Part shown: piece by piece, positions 37,701 to 46,353 of the stretch
Layout of the letters: every line of letters begins with the position of its first letter
Position numbering within the stretch: the stretch's first letter is position 1
From: Sphingomonas sp. ERG5
GTDB lineage: Bacteria > Pseudomonadota > Alphaproteobacteria > Sphingomonadales > Sphingomonadaceae
Assembly (NCBI RefSeq): GCF_000803065.1
Contig: NZ_JSXI01000012.1
Coordinates: forward strand, 51,523 to 115,522
Direction: 5' to 3'
DNA: 64,000 nucleotides
The notes under the pieces: model-generated
Database searches by the model: none
Told to the model about the DNA's origin: nothing
The model's input: the letters and a program-made list of their open reading frames with translations, nothing else
Position numbers and translations under genes: made by a program

Positions 37701-37985
37701 TCCGGTCTGCACTGTCAGTCCGGAATTGACGAGCAGGCGCGACAGCGCCTCATCCTTGCTGAAGTTGCCGACCAGTGCCGGGCTGGTCTTGCCGTTGACC
37801 GAAGCGGCATCGAAGATGATTTGCTGCCGCGAGGTTTCTCCGAACGCCTTCAGCGCGTTACCCAGAGCCTGCGCGGGAATGTTGAATCGGTACGTCTGGC
37901 TGCGCGCGGCGGCCGTTGATGGCTGCGCCATGATCGCGATCACCGCTGTTGCCGAGTAAAGATAGCCGCGCAAGGAATCCCGCAT
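34737..37985 (-). CDS. TonB-dependent transducer receptor with N-terminal STN domain
   Basis: Outer-membrane receptor of 1082 residues. After the signal peptide comes an STN signalling domain (about residues 33-105: YRFNIPAQALGNALKAFGET ... IIFDAASVNGKTSP). This domain contacts a FecR-type anti-sigma factor. Then a TonB-box-like SDIIVTAQKKEESLKDVPIA, a plug with FDLQRVEVLRGPQGTLYGRN, and a barrel ending FSVSKKF. The ribosome site GGGAGGTG precedes the ATG. The sigma and FecR genes lie upstream on the same strand but are separated by a terminator, so this gene has its own promoter, probably sigma dependent. Ligand unknown. Confidence 0.94.
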   Translation of the reverse strand: MRDSLRGYLYSATAVIAIMAQPSTAAARSQTYRFNIPAQALGNALKAFGETSRQQIIFDAASVNGKTSPALVGNFSKDEALSRLLVNSGLTVQTGRSGVLIVRAAVSSVEPTQTRPVSSETGVGAATAVQEDTSDIIVTAQKKEESLKDVPIAISAFSKQSLDDHKIESGSELLRAVPNVNFSKGNFSMYNFSIRGIGTKAISASSDPAVAVSFNNTPLIRNRLFESEFFDLQRVEVLRGPQGTLYGRNATGGVVNIIPALPTSRFEGEAKAEVGSYDTRRLSGMLNVPLGDTLAVRVAGSMTKRDGFDYNTFTQKRVNGRDLWSTRATVQWKPSDRFKANLIWQHFQEDDNRSRTGKQLCARDPGPTMVGETPVPPGLSARLSQGCLPVSLYDDRSYGAPNGDSLGYVYIPRYNVALGARPDDPFGDPVRALLPGDPYANVVQSRNLREISTSYDPVFRAKNDVFQLNLEFALSDSLKLVSQTAYARDRYYSTQDYGRFVSNPIFNDSQGLVDALGNPLGPGPTPGGIYTDPQLGPSNRMLSVDISRSRNDQWTQELRLQSSFAGPINFNFGGNYLNFKSQDDYYVFNNLFTFLAENFYNNAPNSPPFADCPQNTTTRECVYIDPNPLNALNDKGHNYFLSRNKVRTESWALFGETYWNVADRVKITAGLRYTNDDKTTTPIPSQLLLGGGGGASTGGNVNSGYPALNNIDQKWGRFTGRLVVDWKPDLSFTDDTLIYASASHGYKGGGSNPPRVDINPKVVQYQPLATTFKPEYVNALEIGTKNSFAGGKLSLNATAFFYDYKDYQVSQIVDRISLNENFNAQSWGLEFEAAWRPSRAFRVDANLGYLRTRLKKGAQSIDVMNRTQGNSDWMVLRPWVQVPSNCIAPRKYVEAILKSPFASGPGDLADFMLAALCGGSNRIGSFNPDVETTLHWSDPLWGLNFTYNPLTDAPNGGRGFNANLEGNELPNSPRLTFNIGAQYTFFLDDWNLTFRGDYYRQSASWARVYNTEYDRLKGWDNTNLAVTFARPESDLAFQFYVKNVFNNTPISDFFTNSDDTGLSTNVFTLDPRIIGFSVSKKF

Positions 37986-38041
37986 TTCGTAACACCTCCC
38001 CTATGGAGTCGCCGTTCATTTTTAACGGTCGCTCAGGGGGG

Positions 38042-38050
38042 TAATACGCA
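38042..38050 (-). promoter_or_regulatory. Candidate sigma-dependent promoter element, receptor gene
   Basis: TAATACGCA (TGCGTATTA on the transcribed strand) lies 57 bp upstream of the receptor start and recurs at 39861-39869 before the sigma gene. A shared -10 type element for the linked ECF sigma is possible; no common -35 was found. Confidence 0.3.
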
Positions 38051-38229
38051 CGCCTGTTGCATTCACTCACTTGTCTGCGGCATTTTTTTGAATCTGTTTG
38101 AACGGCGCATGGTGAAACGAAGACGACAAGACAAAAGACCGTCCGGGATTTTGGTGAAGCCGCACGAACGGACGCCGAGAGCCCCGCGCCTTTGTGGACC
38201 TCGCTCGGAACAATTGCCTGTCGCGGGGT

Positions 38230-38266
38230 AAAAATGCCCGGAGCGCAAGGGAATGCGCCCCGGGCA
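38230..38266 (-). terminator. Intrinsic terminator of the sigma-fecR operon
   Basis: TGCCCGGAGCGCA (38235-38247) and TGCGCCCCGGGCA (38254-38266) pair with one mismatch around AGGGAA. On the minus strand the hairpin is followed by five T (38234-38230). It is 22 bp past the fecR stop. Confidence 0.85.
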
Positions 38267-38288
38267 GGCGGGGACCTCGTCAGATCTT

Positions 38289-39317
38289 TCAGCTCGCCCG
38301 GTAGGTCAGGACGATCCGTCCGGGTTCACGCGTGGCTTGTACCGGATGGAGCGCGCACACCCCCTCGACAAAGGCGTCGGCATCGGCGCCCAGGAAGACA
38401 CCGTTGACAATATAGGCTCCGATCCGCGGGTCGGCGATGACCAGCTTCTCGCGCGCGTCGCGGTTCATCCGATCAACCGCCACCGCGAGCGGTTCGGCGT
38501 CAAAGGTCAACTGACCATTTTCCCAGGATAACGACCGCGAGACATCGGTCGGCGCGATGCGTGTGGCGGCAGCTTGTGTCGAAGCGACCAGTTCGCTGCC
38601 GGGAACGAGCCCGGGCGCGCCGGGCGGCGGCAGAATCGTGTGCCGCGTGCCATCGGGTGCCTGAGCCATGACCTCGACCCGGCCCTCATACAGCACGACG
38701 CGCATCTGTTCGGCCAGCAGTTCAACGCTGAACGACGTGCCCGTCGCGAGCGTCAGCCGGTTGCGCGCGAGCACGCTCAGCGGACGCAGCGCGTCGTGCG
38801 CGACATCGAATTTGGCGCGGCCGGAAATCAGTTCGAGGCGCCGGCTGTTGCGGTCCATCCGGACATTGACCTGTGTCGCGGCATCGAGCGTGAGCCGTGT
38901 CCCGTCGTCGAGCATGACGACCCGGCGTTCACCCGTTCCCGTCGAATAGGACGTCATCGGATCGTGCAAAAGATACACCATCGCGACCAGCAGCACCGCC
39001 GCGAAGGCCGCGGCTGCCCTGGCCCATCCGCCCATGCTCCAATGCGTGCGCGCCCAGCGGCGCGCATTGGCGCGGCGCAGCGATTCCACCGCTTCCGCGC
39101 GGTAGCGGATCATCTCCGGCGTGTCGGCGACGTCATCCACCCCGTGCCAGATCGCGACCGCTTCCTCGAACGCCATGGCGTGCGCGTCGTCCGTGGCGAT
39201 CCACGCATCGAACTCGCACCGCTCGTCGGCGTCGAGCCGCCCTTCGCTGAGGCGCAGGCACCACAACGCCGCTTGTTCGTCGATCTGGGTGCGATCCTGA
39301 TGTGCCGGAGCGGTCAT
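38289..39317 (-). CDS. fecR: FecR-family anti-sigma factor
   Basis: Inner-membrane sigma regulator of 342 residues from the ATG at 39317, which overlaps the sigma stop (ATGA). It has an N-terminal cytoplasmic DUF4880 helix bundle (EQAALWCLRLSEGRLDADER), one transmembrane segment AAAAFAAVLLVAMVYLLHDP near residue 95, a periplasmic FecR domain (YSTGTGERRVVMLDDGTRLT ... GTSFSV), and a C-terminal DUF4974/STN-like part. It conveys ligand occupancy of the STN receptor to the ECF sigma. Confidence 0.93.
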   Translation of the reverse strand: MTAPAHQDRTQIDEQAALWCLRLSEGRLDADERCEFDAWIATDDAHAMAFEEAVAIWHGVDDVADTPEMIRYRAEAVESLRRANARRWARTHWSMGGWARAAAAFAAVLLVAMVYLLHDPMTSYSTGTGERRVVMLDDGTRLTLDAATQVNVRMDRNSRRLELISGRAKFDVAHDALRPLSVLARNRLTLATGTSFSVELLAEQMRVVLYEGRVEVMAQAPDGTRHTILPPPGAPGLVPGSELVASTQAAATRIAPTDVSRSLSWENGQLTFDAEPLAVAVDRMNRDAREKLVIADPRIGAYIVNGVFLGADADAFVEGVCALHPVQATREPGRIVLTYRAS

Positions 39318-39856
39318 TTTGAAACTTCCCGGGCGCGCGCCATCAGGTGCGAGGTTGCGCGCGCCACATGTTTTTCGACCGCGCTGGGCGAAATGCCGAA
39401 GCTTTCCGCGATGACGCGCTTGTCGATGGCTTCGATGCGATAAAGGACGAAAATCGTCCGCGTGCGTTCGGGCAGGTCGCGGAGCGACCGCATGATCTGC
39501 GCGACGAGGCTCCGGCCGGCGGCGATCTTCTCCGGATCGATCCAGTCGACGCCCTGGCCGTAAAGCAGGCACACGGTGTCATATTGTTCGGTCCGCACGC
39601 GCGAGCGTCGCGACCGATCGCGCAGCAGATTGGCCGCGATCTTGAAGATATAACCTGCATGGAGGCCGGCTTCGGCGCCCGACCCGCCGAATACCCGCGC
39701 AAAGGTTTCCTGAGTCAGATCCTCTGCCTCGGCGTGATTGTGCACGCGCTTGAGGAAGAACGACATCAGCGCCGGCCGCCAGTGGCGGATATGGGCGGCC
39801 ATGTCGGATTGCTGATCGGTTAACAGCGCATTTTCCTCGGAGTCAGGGCTCTTCAA
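39314..39856 (-). CDS. FecI-type ECF RNA polymerase sigma factor
   Basis: Sigma factor of 180 residues. Region 2 has AEAEDLTQETFARVFGG and region 4 has LRDLPERTRTIFVLYRIEAI then IAESFGISPSAVEKHVARAT. The frame starts at TTG 39856; an ATG at 39802 (MAAHIRHWRP) gives 162 residues and is also acceptable, and neither has a good ribosome site. It forms an operon with fecR by ATGA overlap and presumably activates the STN receptor gene at 37985. Confidence 0.93.
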   Translation of the reverse strand: MKSPDSEENALLTDQQSDMAAHIRHWRPALMSFFLKRVHNHAEAEDLTQETFARVFGGSGAEAGLHAGYIFKIAANLLRDRSRRSRVRTEQYDTVCLLYGQGVDWIDPEKIAAGRSLVAQIMRSLRDLPERTRTIFVLYRIEAIDKRVIAESFGISPSAVEKHVARATSHLMARAREVSK

Positions 39857-40172
39857 CAGCTAATACGCATGAGATCGTAAACACCACAGTATTTCATCAT
39901 CATGTCGTAAGATGCCGATGTCATGAATTCGGGGGGATCGCGGCGGATCGATTGTCGCCGGCGACTGCTTGCCGCCCCGGGAAAGGCGGAAATCGTTCGA
40001 CACCATGCCGGGCATCGATATTCCTGCCTGACGGGTGTCTCAAAAGAGGCTGCGGCGTACGCGCCGGGCACTGGACCCGTTCACTGTGCGAAAATTGGAT
40101 GTTTCGTGATCCGCCGAGTCGGTCCCCTATGGTGGGCGTGAAGCGAACCGGCATTATTCTTGCGAGGCACCC
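39857..40172. other. Divergent intergenic region (sigma gene / amidohydrolase)
   Basis: About 315 bp. TAATACGCA at 39861-39869 repeats the motif found before the receptor gene. Several short frames on the plus strand end without coding character. No hairpin terminator. It must contain promoters for both directions. Confidence 0.55.
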
Positions 40173-41840
40173 ATGATCGATCGCCGCCAGTTTATCGGCG
40201 CGAGCGCCGCGATGATGCTGGCCTCGCCATTGCTGGCGGCGGCGCCCGGGCTGGACATCGCCCTGGTCAACGCCCGGGTGTGGACTGGTCGGCGCGAGCA
40301 TGCGGCGGTCACGGCGGTCGGCATTATCGGCGAGCGCATCGCGGCGGTTGGTGCCGGGCCGGTTCGCGCGGCGACGACCAGGGCGACGCGGGTGATCGAT
40401 TTGGACGGCGCGTTCCTGTCGCCTGCCTTTATCGATAACCACACGCATTTCCTGCGCGGCGCCGCGATGCTGCGCCAGCCGAGCTTGCGCGACGCGAAAA
40501 CGCCGGCGGCCTTCGCCGAGCGCGTGGCCGCTGCCGGGCGCCTGCTCAAGCCGGGGCAATGGGTCGAGGGCGGTTATTGGGACGAACAGCTTTGGGGCGG
40601 CGAACTGCCGACCCGCGCGTGGATCGACGCGGTTACGCCGGACCATCCGGTGGCGGTGTCGCGGCTCGACCTGCACATGATCCTGCTCAATTCGGTCGCG
40701 CTGAAGATCGCCGGGATCGATCGCAACACCGTCCCGCCCGAGGGCGGGGTGATCGTGCGCGACACGGCGGGCGAACCGACCGGGATCCTCAAGGACAATG
40801 CCGCCTGGCTCGCCGAGCGTGCCATCCCCAAGCTCGACCATGCCGGGATCGAGGATATCCTGCGCGGCGGCATCGCCGAAGGGCTCTCCAAGGGCATCGC
40901 CCAGGCGCATTCGCCCGAGATCGACTGGTCGATGTATGAGGCGTTGCGGAGGCTTGGTGCGAAGGGCCGGCCCGACATGCGTTTCTACTCCTTCGTGCCG
41001 ATCGCCGATTGGGAAAAGATGGCGGCGATCGTCGCCGCGGAGGGCAAGGGCGACGACTGGATCCGCTGGGGCGGGGTCAAGGGATTGATGGACGGATCGC
41101 TCGGATCGCGCACGGCGCTGTTCCGTGATCCCTATAGCGATGCGCCGGACACGCGCGGCGTGCGGGTGACGCCGCGCGCCGATATCGCGAAATGGGTTGC
41201 CGCCGCCGATGCGCACCGCATGCCGGTCACGGTCCATGCGATCGGCGATGAAGCGAATGACGAACTGCTCGATATCTATGCCGATGTCGCGCGGGTCAAC
41301 GGCAAGCGCGACCGGCGTTTCCGCATTGAACATGCCCAGCATCTCAGCCCGGCGGCGATTCCGCGTTTCGCGAAGCAGGAGGTGATCGCGTCGGTCCAGC
41401 CCTATCATGCGATCGACGATGGCCGCTGGGCGGTGAAGCGTATCGGCGAAGCGCGGTTGCGTGGGACCTATGCATTCAAGTCGCTGCTCGACGCCGGGGC
41501 GCGGGTGACCTTCGGGTCGGACTGGCCGGTGGCGCCGTTCGATCCGATTACCGGCATCCATGCCGCGGTGACCCGCGCGACGATCGATGGGCTCAATCCG
41601 AACGGCTGGCTGCCCGATCAGAAGATCGCAGTCGAGCAGGCGCTGACTGCCTATACCAGTGCCAATGCCTTTGCCGGTTTCCAGGACGACCGGCTCGGGC
41701 TGATCGCGCCGGGTTATCTCGCCGACCTCACCATTCTCGATGCCGATCCGCGCAGTGTGCCGGCGGCGGACATCGCCCGCATCAGGGTGCTGCGCACCTT
41801 TGTCGGCGGGACTCAGCATTTCGGGCCGCAAAGCGGCTGA
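40173..41840 (+). CDS. Exported amidohydrolase, YtcJ-like
   Basis: Metal-dependent hydrolase of 555 residues with a Tat-like leader MIDRRQFIGASAAMMLASPL, so periplasmic. The metal ligands of the amidohydrolase superfamily are visible: FIDNHTHFLRG (HxH), VTVHAIGDEAND, IEHAQHL and FGSDWPVAP (Asp). YtcJ/AmiA-like members act on N-substituted amides or formamides, but the substrate cannot be read off. It heads a rightward cluster with a TBDT and an exported peptidase, 77 bp before the TBDT. Confidence 0.88.
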   Translation: MIDRRQFIGASAAMMLASPLLAAAPGLDIALVNARVWTGRREHAAVTAVGIIGERIAAVGAGPVRAATTRATRVIDLDGAFLSPAFIDNHTHFLRGAAMLRQPSLRDAKTPAAFAERVAAAGRLLKPGQWVEGGYWDEQLWGGELPTRAWIDAVTPDHPVAVSRLDLHMILLNSVALKIAGIDRNTVPPEGGVIVRDTAGEPTGILKDNAAWLAERAIPKLDHAGIEDILRGGIAEGLSKGIAQAHSPEIDWSMYEALRRLGAKGRPDMRFYSFVPIADWEKMAAIVAAEGKGDDWIRWGGVKGLMDGSLGSRTALFRDPYSDAPDTRGVRVTPRADIAKWVAAADAHRMPVTVHAIGDEANDELLDIYADVARVNGKRDRRFRIEHAQHLSPAAIPRFAKQEVIASVQPYHAIDDGRWAVKRIGEARLRGTYAFKSLLDAGARVTFGSDWPVAPFDPITGIHAAVTRATIDGLNPNGWLPDQKIAVEQALTAYTSANAFAGFQDDRLGLIAPGYLADLTILDADPRSVPAADIARIRVLRTFVGGTQHFGPQSG

Positions 41841-41917
41841 ATCGAACGGGCCCAACGAGGCCAAGGCAAGGGCAAGCGGCAATGGCCGCAGCCTCAATCA
41901 TAAGGGGGTAAGGGACC

Positions 41918-44110
41918 ATGACTCGAGCTGTATCGCGCTATCTGTCCGCCGTTTCGGCGCTCGGCCTGTTTGTCGGCGCTGTCGCGCCCAGCTGGGCCCA
42001 GACCGCCGACCGGGCGGACCCTGTGGTGGAAAGCGCCGCAAGCGGCGGTGACATCATCGTCACCGCCAGTAAACGCGCCGAGAAGCTGAGCGACGTGGCC
42101 GGCGGCGTCTCCGCCATGACCGGCGCACAGCTCGAGGCGATCGGCGCGCAGGACTTCAAGGACTATCTCACGCGCACCTCGGGTGTCGCGTTCAACGAAG
42201 GGCCGTCGAACAATTCCGCCGCAGTGATCCGCGGCATCGGCACCACGGCGGGACTCGATCAGGGTCAGGGCAGCACCGGCTATTTCATCAACGACATTCC
42301 AATGAACGAGCCGGGCTACACCATCGTCATCCCCGATATCGACGCGTTCGATGTGTCGCGGGTCGAAGTGCTGCGCGGTCCGCAAGGGACATTGTTCGGG
42401 TCGGCGTCGCTCGGCGGGGCGATCAACTTCATCTCCAACCTCGCCGATCCGAACGGTTTCCATGCCGCAGCGGAAGGGGCGATCGGCACCACGCGCTTTT
42501 CGGCGGGCGAGGTGAATTACCGCGCCAAGGGCATGATCAACGTGCCGTTGGTCACCGACAAGCTGGCGGTGCGGCTGGTCGCGACGCAGCGGGTCGATGC
42601 CGGCTATATCGATAATATCGGGACGCATATCGACGGATCGAACGACGTCCACACCTTCGGCATGCGTGGATCGATCGTCTTCACCCCCGATGCCGATACC
42701 AGGATCAGCTATCTCGGCCTGTATCAGAAGACCAGGACCGACGATCCGAGCGTCAGCAATCTTGGGCTCGGCCTGCTGAAGCGCTCGAGCAATTTCGAAG
42801 TGCCGATGATCTTCAAGACGCAGCTGCATAGCCTGCGGCTCGATCATGATTTCGGTTTCGCCACCGCGACGATGATTGGCACGTACAACCGCAAGACCGG
42901 CGATATCTATGACGACTTCACCTCGATCCCGTTCTACGCCGGCCTCAACCCGGGCAATCACTATTTCCTGCAGGCCGGGCAGAGCGACACTTTCTCCTAT
43001 GAAGTCCGCTTTGCCTCGCCCAAGGGCGAGCGGTTCGACTGGCTGATCGGCGCGACGCATATCGACACGACCAAGGGCTTCCAGGAGCATCTGTCCTCGC
43101 CCGGCTATGCCGCGGCGCATCCGGGCCAAGTCGCGGCGGGGCTGACGCGGGGCGATGAATATTATTATGGCGCATCGCACACCAAGGGCGACGAGAATGC
43201 GCTGTTCGGCGAGGCCAATCTGCATTTCGGCCCGGTCACCGTCACTGGCGGTGGCCGGCTGTTCCGGACGCAGACCGACACCCGTACCGACCAGTTCGGC
43301 ATCTTCTTCGGCGGGACGGTGATCAACCCGCCATACAGGGTCAAGGATTCGGGCTTCGCGCCCAAGGCGTCGATCAAGTTTCAGCCAACCCCCGACCTGA
43401 TGTTCTATGCGCTGGCGTCGAAAGGCTATCGCTTCGGATCGCCCAACACCTTGCCGCAGCTCGCCGGATCGCCGATCCCCGCCGGCACGACGTCGGACAG
43501 TTTGTGGAATTACGAAGTCGGCACGCGCTTCAGCCTGATCGATCGCAAGCTGTTCGTCAGCATCACGGGCTTCTATATCGACTGGACCAATTTGCAGGTC
43601 CGGTTGCGCCGGGTCGGCGACGGCCTGACCTATGGCGCGAATGCCGGTGCGGCGGAAATCTACGGCGCCGAGGCAGCCGCCACGCTCAATTTGGGCGGCC
43701 TGTCGCTTGTGTCCAACCTTACGTACCTCGACGCGAAGCTGACCGAGGATATTCCGACCGCGGTGCCGCCCTTGGCCTCGGGCAAGCGCCTGCCCTCGGC
43801 GGCGAAGTGGCGCATCTCCAACACCGCCTCGTATAATTTCGGCGGCAGGGCGGCGCCGACGGTGACACTGCTTCATCGCTACGTGTCGCGTTCACCGGGT
43901 TTCCTCAACGAGAATACGACCTTCGCACCCTATCATATCTTCGACGCGCGGGTGTCGGCGAAGATCGGCGATATCACCATCGCCGCATTCGCGGAGAATA
44001 TCGGCGACAAGCGCGCCATCACCTTCGGCTATCAGGACTTCGGATCGGGCGCGAGCCGGTTCATCGTCAAGCCGCGCACCTTTGGCGTGCAGGCCAATTG
44101 GGCGATGTGA
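41918..44110 (+). CDS. TonB-dependent outer-membrane receptor
   Basis: Receptor of 730 residues, compact for the family, with signal MTRAVSRYLSAVSALGLFVG ending near PSWAQ. A TonB-box-like GDIIVTASKRAEKLSDV follows, then plug IDAFDVSRVEVLRGPQGTLF and a barrel ending TFGVQANWAM, where the terminal residue is Met rather than the usual aromatic. No STN domain, so it is not a signal transducer. Located between exported amidohydrolase and peptidase genes, it likely imports their substrate or product. Confidence 0.93.
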   Translation: MTRAVSRYLSAVSALGLFVGAVAPSWAQTADRADPVVESAASGGDIIVTASKRAEKLSDVAGGVSAMTGAQLEAIGAQDFKDYLTRTSGVAFNEGPSNNSAAVIRGIGTTAGLDQGQGSTGYFINDIPMNEPGYTIVIPDIDAFDVSRVEVLRGPQGTLFGSASLGGAINFISNLADPNGFHAAAEGAIGTTRFSAGEVNYRAKGMINVPLVTDKLAVRLVATQRVDAGYIDNIGTHIDGSNDVHTFGMRGSIVFTPDADTRISYLGLYQKTRTDDPSVSNLGLGLLKRSSNFEVPMIFKTQLHSLRLDHDFGFATATMIGTYNRKTGDIYDDFTSIPFYAGLNPGNHYFLQAGQSDTFSYEVRFASPKGERFDWLIGATHIDTTKGFQEHLSSPGYAAAHPGQVAAGLTRGDEYYYGASHTKGDENALFGEANLHFGPVTVTGGGRLFRTQTDTRTDQFGIFFGGTVINPPYRVKDSGFAPKASIKFQPTPDLMFYALASKGYRFGSPNTLPQLAGSPIPAGTTSDSLWNYEVGTRFSLIDRKLFVSITGFYIDWTNLQVRLRRVGDGLTYGANAGAAEIYGAEAAATLNLGGLSLVSNLTYLDAKLTEDIPTAVPPLASGKRLPSAAKWRISNTASYNFGGRAAPTVTLLHRYVSRSPGFLNENTTFAPYHIFDARVSAKIGDITIAAFAENIGDKRAITFGYQDFGSGASRFIVKPRTFGVQANWAM

Positions 44111-44117
44111 TCCGCAG

Positions 44118-44147
44118 GCGGGGCGGCCGATAAGGCGGTCGCCCCGC
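44118..44147 (+). terminator. Stem-loop between TBDT and peptidase genes
   Basis: GCGGGGCG (44118-44125) and CGCCCCGC (44140-44147) form a perfect 8-bp stem in the 56-bp gap. No T-run follows, so partial termination or 3' stabilisation of the receptor message is more likely than full termination. Confidence 0.45.
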
Positions 44148-44166
44148 GCACTCTGGATGGGAAGAC

Positions 44167-46353
44167 ATGATCGACCGGCGACATCTTTGCGTATCGATGC
44201 TGACCCTGGTGGTCGGGGCCGCAGCCCGGCCGGGCCTGGCGCTGGCCGTCAGGCCGCGCTGGCCGTCGCCGCCACAGCCAGCGCGCGTGCCGACGATCGT
44301 TGGCAAGTTCGGCCATCAGCGTAATGACGATTATGCCTGGATGCGGCCGAAGGACTGGCATGCCGTGCTGCGCGATCCCGCGACGCTCGACGCGCCCATC
44401 GCCGCCGCGGTGAAGGCCGAGAACGATTATACCGATGCGATGCTTGCGCCCTCGAAGCCGCTGCAGGCGGCGTTGCTCGCGCGCACTCATGCGGTTGAAG
44501 CCGGAGCGGCTGCACCGATCGAAGTCGAGGATGGCGGTTATTTCTACTATCAGCGCCAACCGGCCGGCAGCCAGTATCCGGTCTTCGCGCGCCGTCCGGT
44601 CGGCGGCGGGGCGGAGCAAATGCTGCTGGATGTCGGTGCGGAAGCGACGGGCAAGCCATTCTTCGCGCTGCATTGGGGCGGCACTTTCCACAGCCCCGAC
44701 CAGAAGCTGTTCGGCTGGTCGCAGGACCTGACTGGCTCCGGCATCTTCGGCATCCGGGTGCGCGACATCGCGACCGGCAAGATGGTCGTGACCGACATCA
44801 ATGAAAGCCATGGCAGCTTCGCCTTCGACGCTGGCGGCCGCTATCTCTTCTGGGTCGGCCGCGACAGCAATGGCCATCCCAATTCGGTGTGGCGGCGCGA
44901 CATGTCGAGCGGCGAGGACGTGCAGATCCATGCCGAGAGCGACCCGGCTTTCTTCATCGAACTGAAGACCACCGCCTCGGGCGGCTTTGTCGTGATCCGC
45001 ATGGCCAACAGCGCCCAGACCGAGGCCTGGCTGATCCCGGCGAGCGATCCGACGGCAAAGCCTGTCCTGGTCGAGAAGCGCGCGCCCGATCTGCGCTACG
45101 ACGTTGATCACTGGAACGGTCGGCTAGTGATCCTGACCGATGTCGACGGTGCGATCGATATGAAGATCATGACCGCGCAGGTCGCGACGCCGGACCGCGC
45201 ACATTGGCAGGACTGGGTGCCGCACGAGGCGGGGCGCTTCATCGCCGCGATCCACCCGTTCAGGGACGTGATGGTGCGCGAGGAGTGGCGCGACGCGCTG
45301 CCCCGGCTGGTGATGATGGGCAAGGACGGTGCGGAACGCCAGGTCGCGTTCGACGAGCCAGCCTATGCCCTGTCGGTGCCGCACGGGCAGGGCTGGGCGG
45401 CGTCCGCACTGTCCTTCACCTATCAATCGCCGCGCCTCGCGCCGCACCCTTATCGCCTGACGCTGAAGGATGGCGTATCGGCTCCGGCAAGACCGGCAGT
45501 CGCCAATCCGGCTTACGATCCGGGCAAGTATGATCTCGAGCGGATCGAGGCGCAGACCGACGATGGCGTACGCGTGCCGATCACCATCCTGCGCCGCAAG
45601 GGCATGGCGAAGGACGGCAAGGCGCCGCTGTTCCTCTACGGCTATGGCTCGTACGGCGCGACCGTCGATGCGGCGTTTGAGGCGGGCAAGATCGCTCTTG
45701 TCGATCAGGGCTGGACCTATGCCATCGCGCATGTCCGCGGCGGCGCGGAGCGCGGCAACGACTGGTGGCGGTCGGTGCTCAAGACCGGCAAAAAGAAGAG
45801 CTTCACCGACTTCATCGCCTGTGCCGAGCATCTCATCTCTGGGGGCTATGCCGCCAAGGGCCGGATCGTCGCGCACGGCTATTCCGCCGGCGGGCTGCTG
45901 ATGGGCGCGGTCTATACGATGCGGCCCGATCTTTGGGCGGGCGTGATCGCGCAGGTGCCGTTCGTCGATCCGCTCAACACGATGGACTATTTCGAGAGCC
46001 ATCCGCTCGGCCTGACCGCGCTGCCGATCTGGGGCGACCCGCGCGTGCCGGCCGAATATGCCTATATCGCGAGCTATTCGCCCTATGATCAGCTGAAGCC
46101 GGCGGCCTATCCCGCCCTGCTCGCGACGGGCAGCGTCGCCGATGAACGCGTCGCCTTTTACGAGCCGCTCAAGTTCGCGGTGCGGGCGCGGGCGCTGACC
46201 ATTGCCGGCAATCCGGTGATGGCGCGGATCGCGACCACCGGTGGACATATGGGCGCATCGGGCGCGTCGGCGGCGCTGGCGCAGGAGGCATTGTTCCACG
46301 CCTTCGCGATCTGGGCGGCGGAACGCAAATGGGGCGTCGTGCCGCAGCGATGA
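44167..46353 (+). CDS. Exported prolyl-oligopeptidase family protease (oligopeptidase B-like)
   Basis: S9 serine peptidase of 728 residues: an N-terminal beta-propeller and a C-terminal alpha/beta-hydrolase domain. The Ser is in GYSAGGLLMGAVYTMRPDLW, the Asp region is SVADERV, and the His is in TTGGHMGAS. AIAHVRGGAERGNDWW and VPFVDPLNTM are oligopeptidase B marks. Unlike the cytosolic enzyme it starts MIDRRHLCVSMLTLVVGAAA, a Tat- or Sec-type signal, implying a periplasmic peptidase. Its stop overlaps the next ATG. It probably trims peptides imported by the adjacent TBDT. A lasso-peptide isopeptidase-like role is a remote alternative. Confidence 0.9.
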   Translation: MIDRRHLCVSMLTLVVGAAARPGLALAVRPRWPSPPQPARVPTIVGKFGHQRNDDYAWMRPKDWHAVLRDPATLDAPIAAAVKAENDYTDAMLAPSKPLQAALLARTHAVEAGAAAPIEVEDGGYFYYQRQPAGSQYPVFARRPVGGGAEQMLLDVGAEATGKPFFALHWGGTFHSPDQKLFGWSQDLTGSGIFGIRVRDIATGKMVVTDINESHGSFAFDAGGRYLFWVGRDSNGHPNSVWRRDMSSGEDVQIHAESDPAFFIELKTTASGGFVVIRMANSAQTEAWLIPASDPTAKPVLVEKRAPDLRYDVDHWNGRLVILTDVDGAIDMKIMTAQVATPDRAHWQDWVPHEAGRFIAAIHPFRDVMVREEWRDALPRLVMMGKDGAERQVAFDEPAYALSVPHGQGWAASALSFTYQSPRLAPHPYRLTLKDGVSAPARPAVANPAYDPGKYDLERIEAQTDDGVRVPITILRRKGMAKDGKAPLFLYGYGSYGATVDAAFEAGKIALVDQGWTYAIAHVRGGAERGNDWWRSVLKTGKKKSFTDFIACAEHLISGGYAAKGRIVAHGYSAGGLLMGAVYTMRPDLWAGVIAQVPFVDPLNTMDYFESHPLGLTALPIWGDPRVPAEYAYIASYSPYDQLKPAAYPALLATGSVADERVAFYEPLKFAVRARALTIAGNPVMARIATTGGHMGASGASAALAQEALFHAFAIWAAERKWGVVPQR

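Larger units (their letters stand above)
37986..38288. other. Intergenic region between fecR and its receptor gene
   Basis: About 300 bp holding the fecR terminator (38230-38266) and the receptor promoter region. TAATACGCA at 38042-38050 is shared with the region upstream of the sigma gene. No gene seen. Confidence 0.6.

Noticed and set aside
39921..43876. Two long minus-strand frames opposite the amidohydrolase and TBDT
   Set aside because: No recognisable motif; plus-strand frames carry complete family signatures.
39314..46353. Lasso-peptide biosynthesis or isopeptidase locus
   Set aside because: No lasso precursor, cyclase or leader peptidase gene was found, and the S9 enzyme has oligopeptidase B marks; kept only as a remote alternative.
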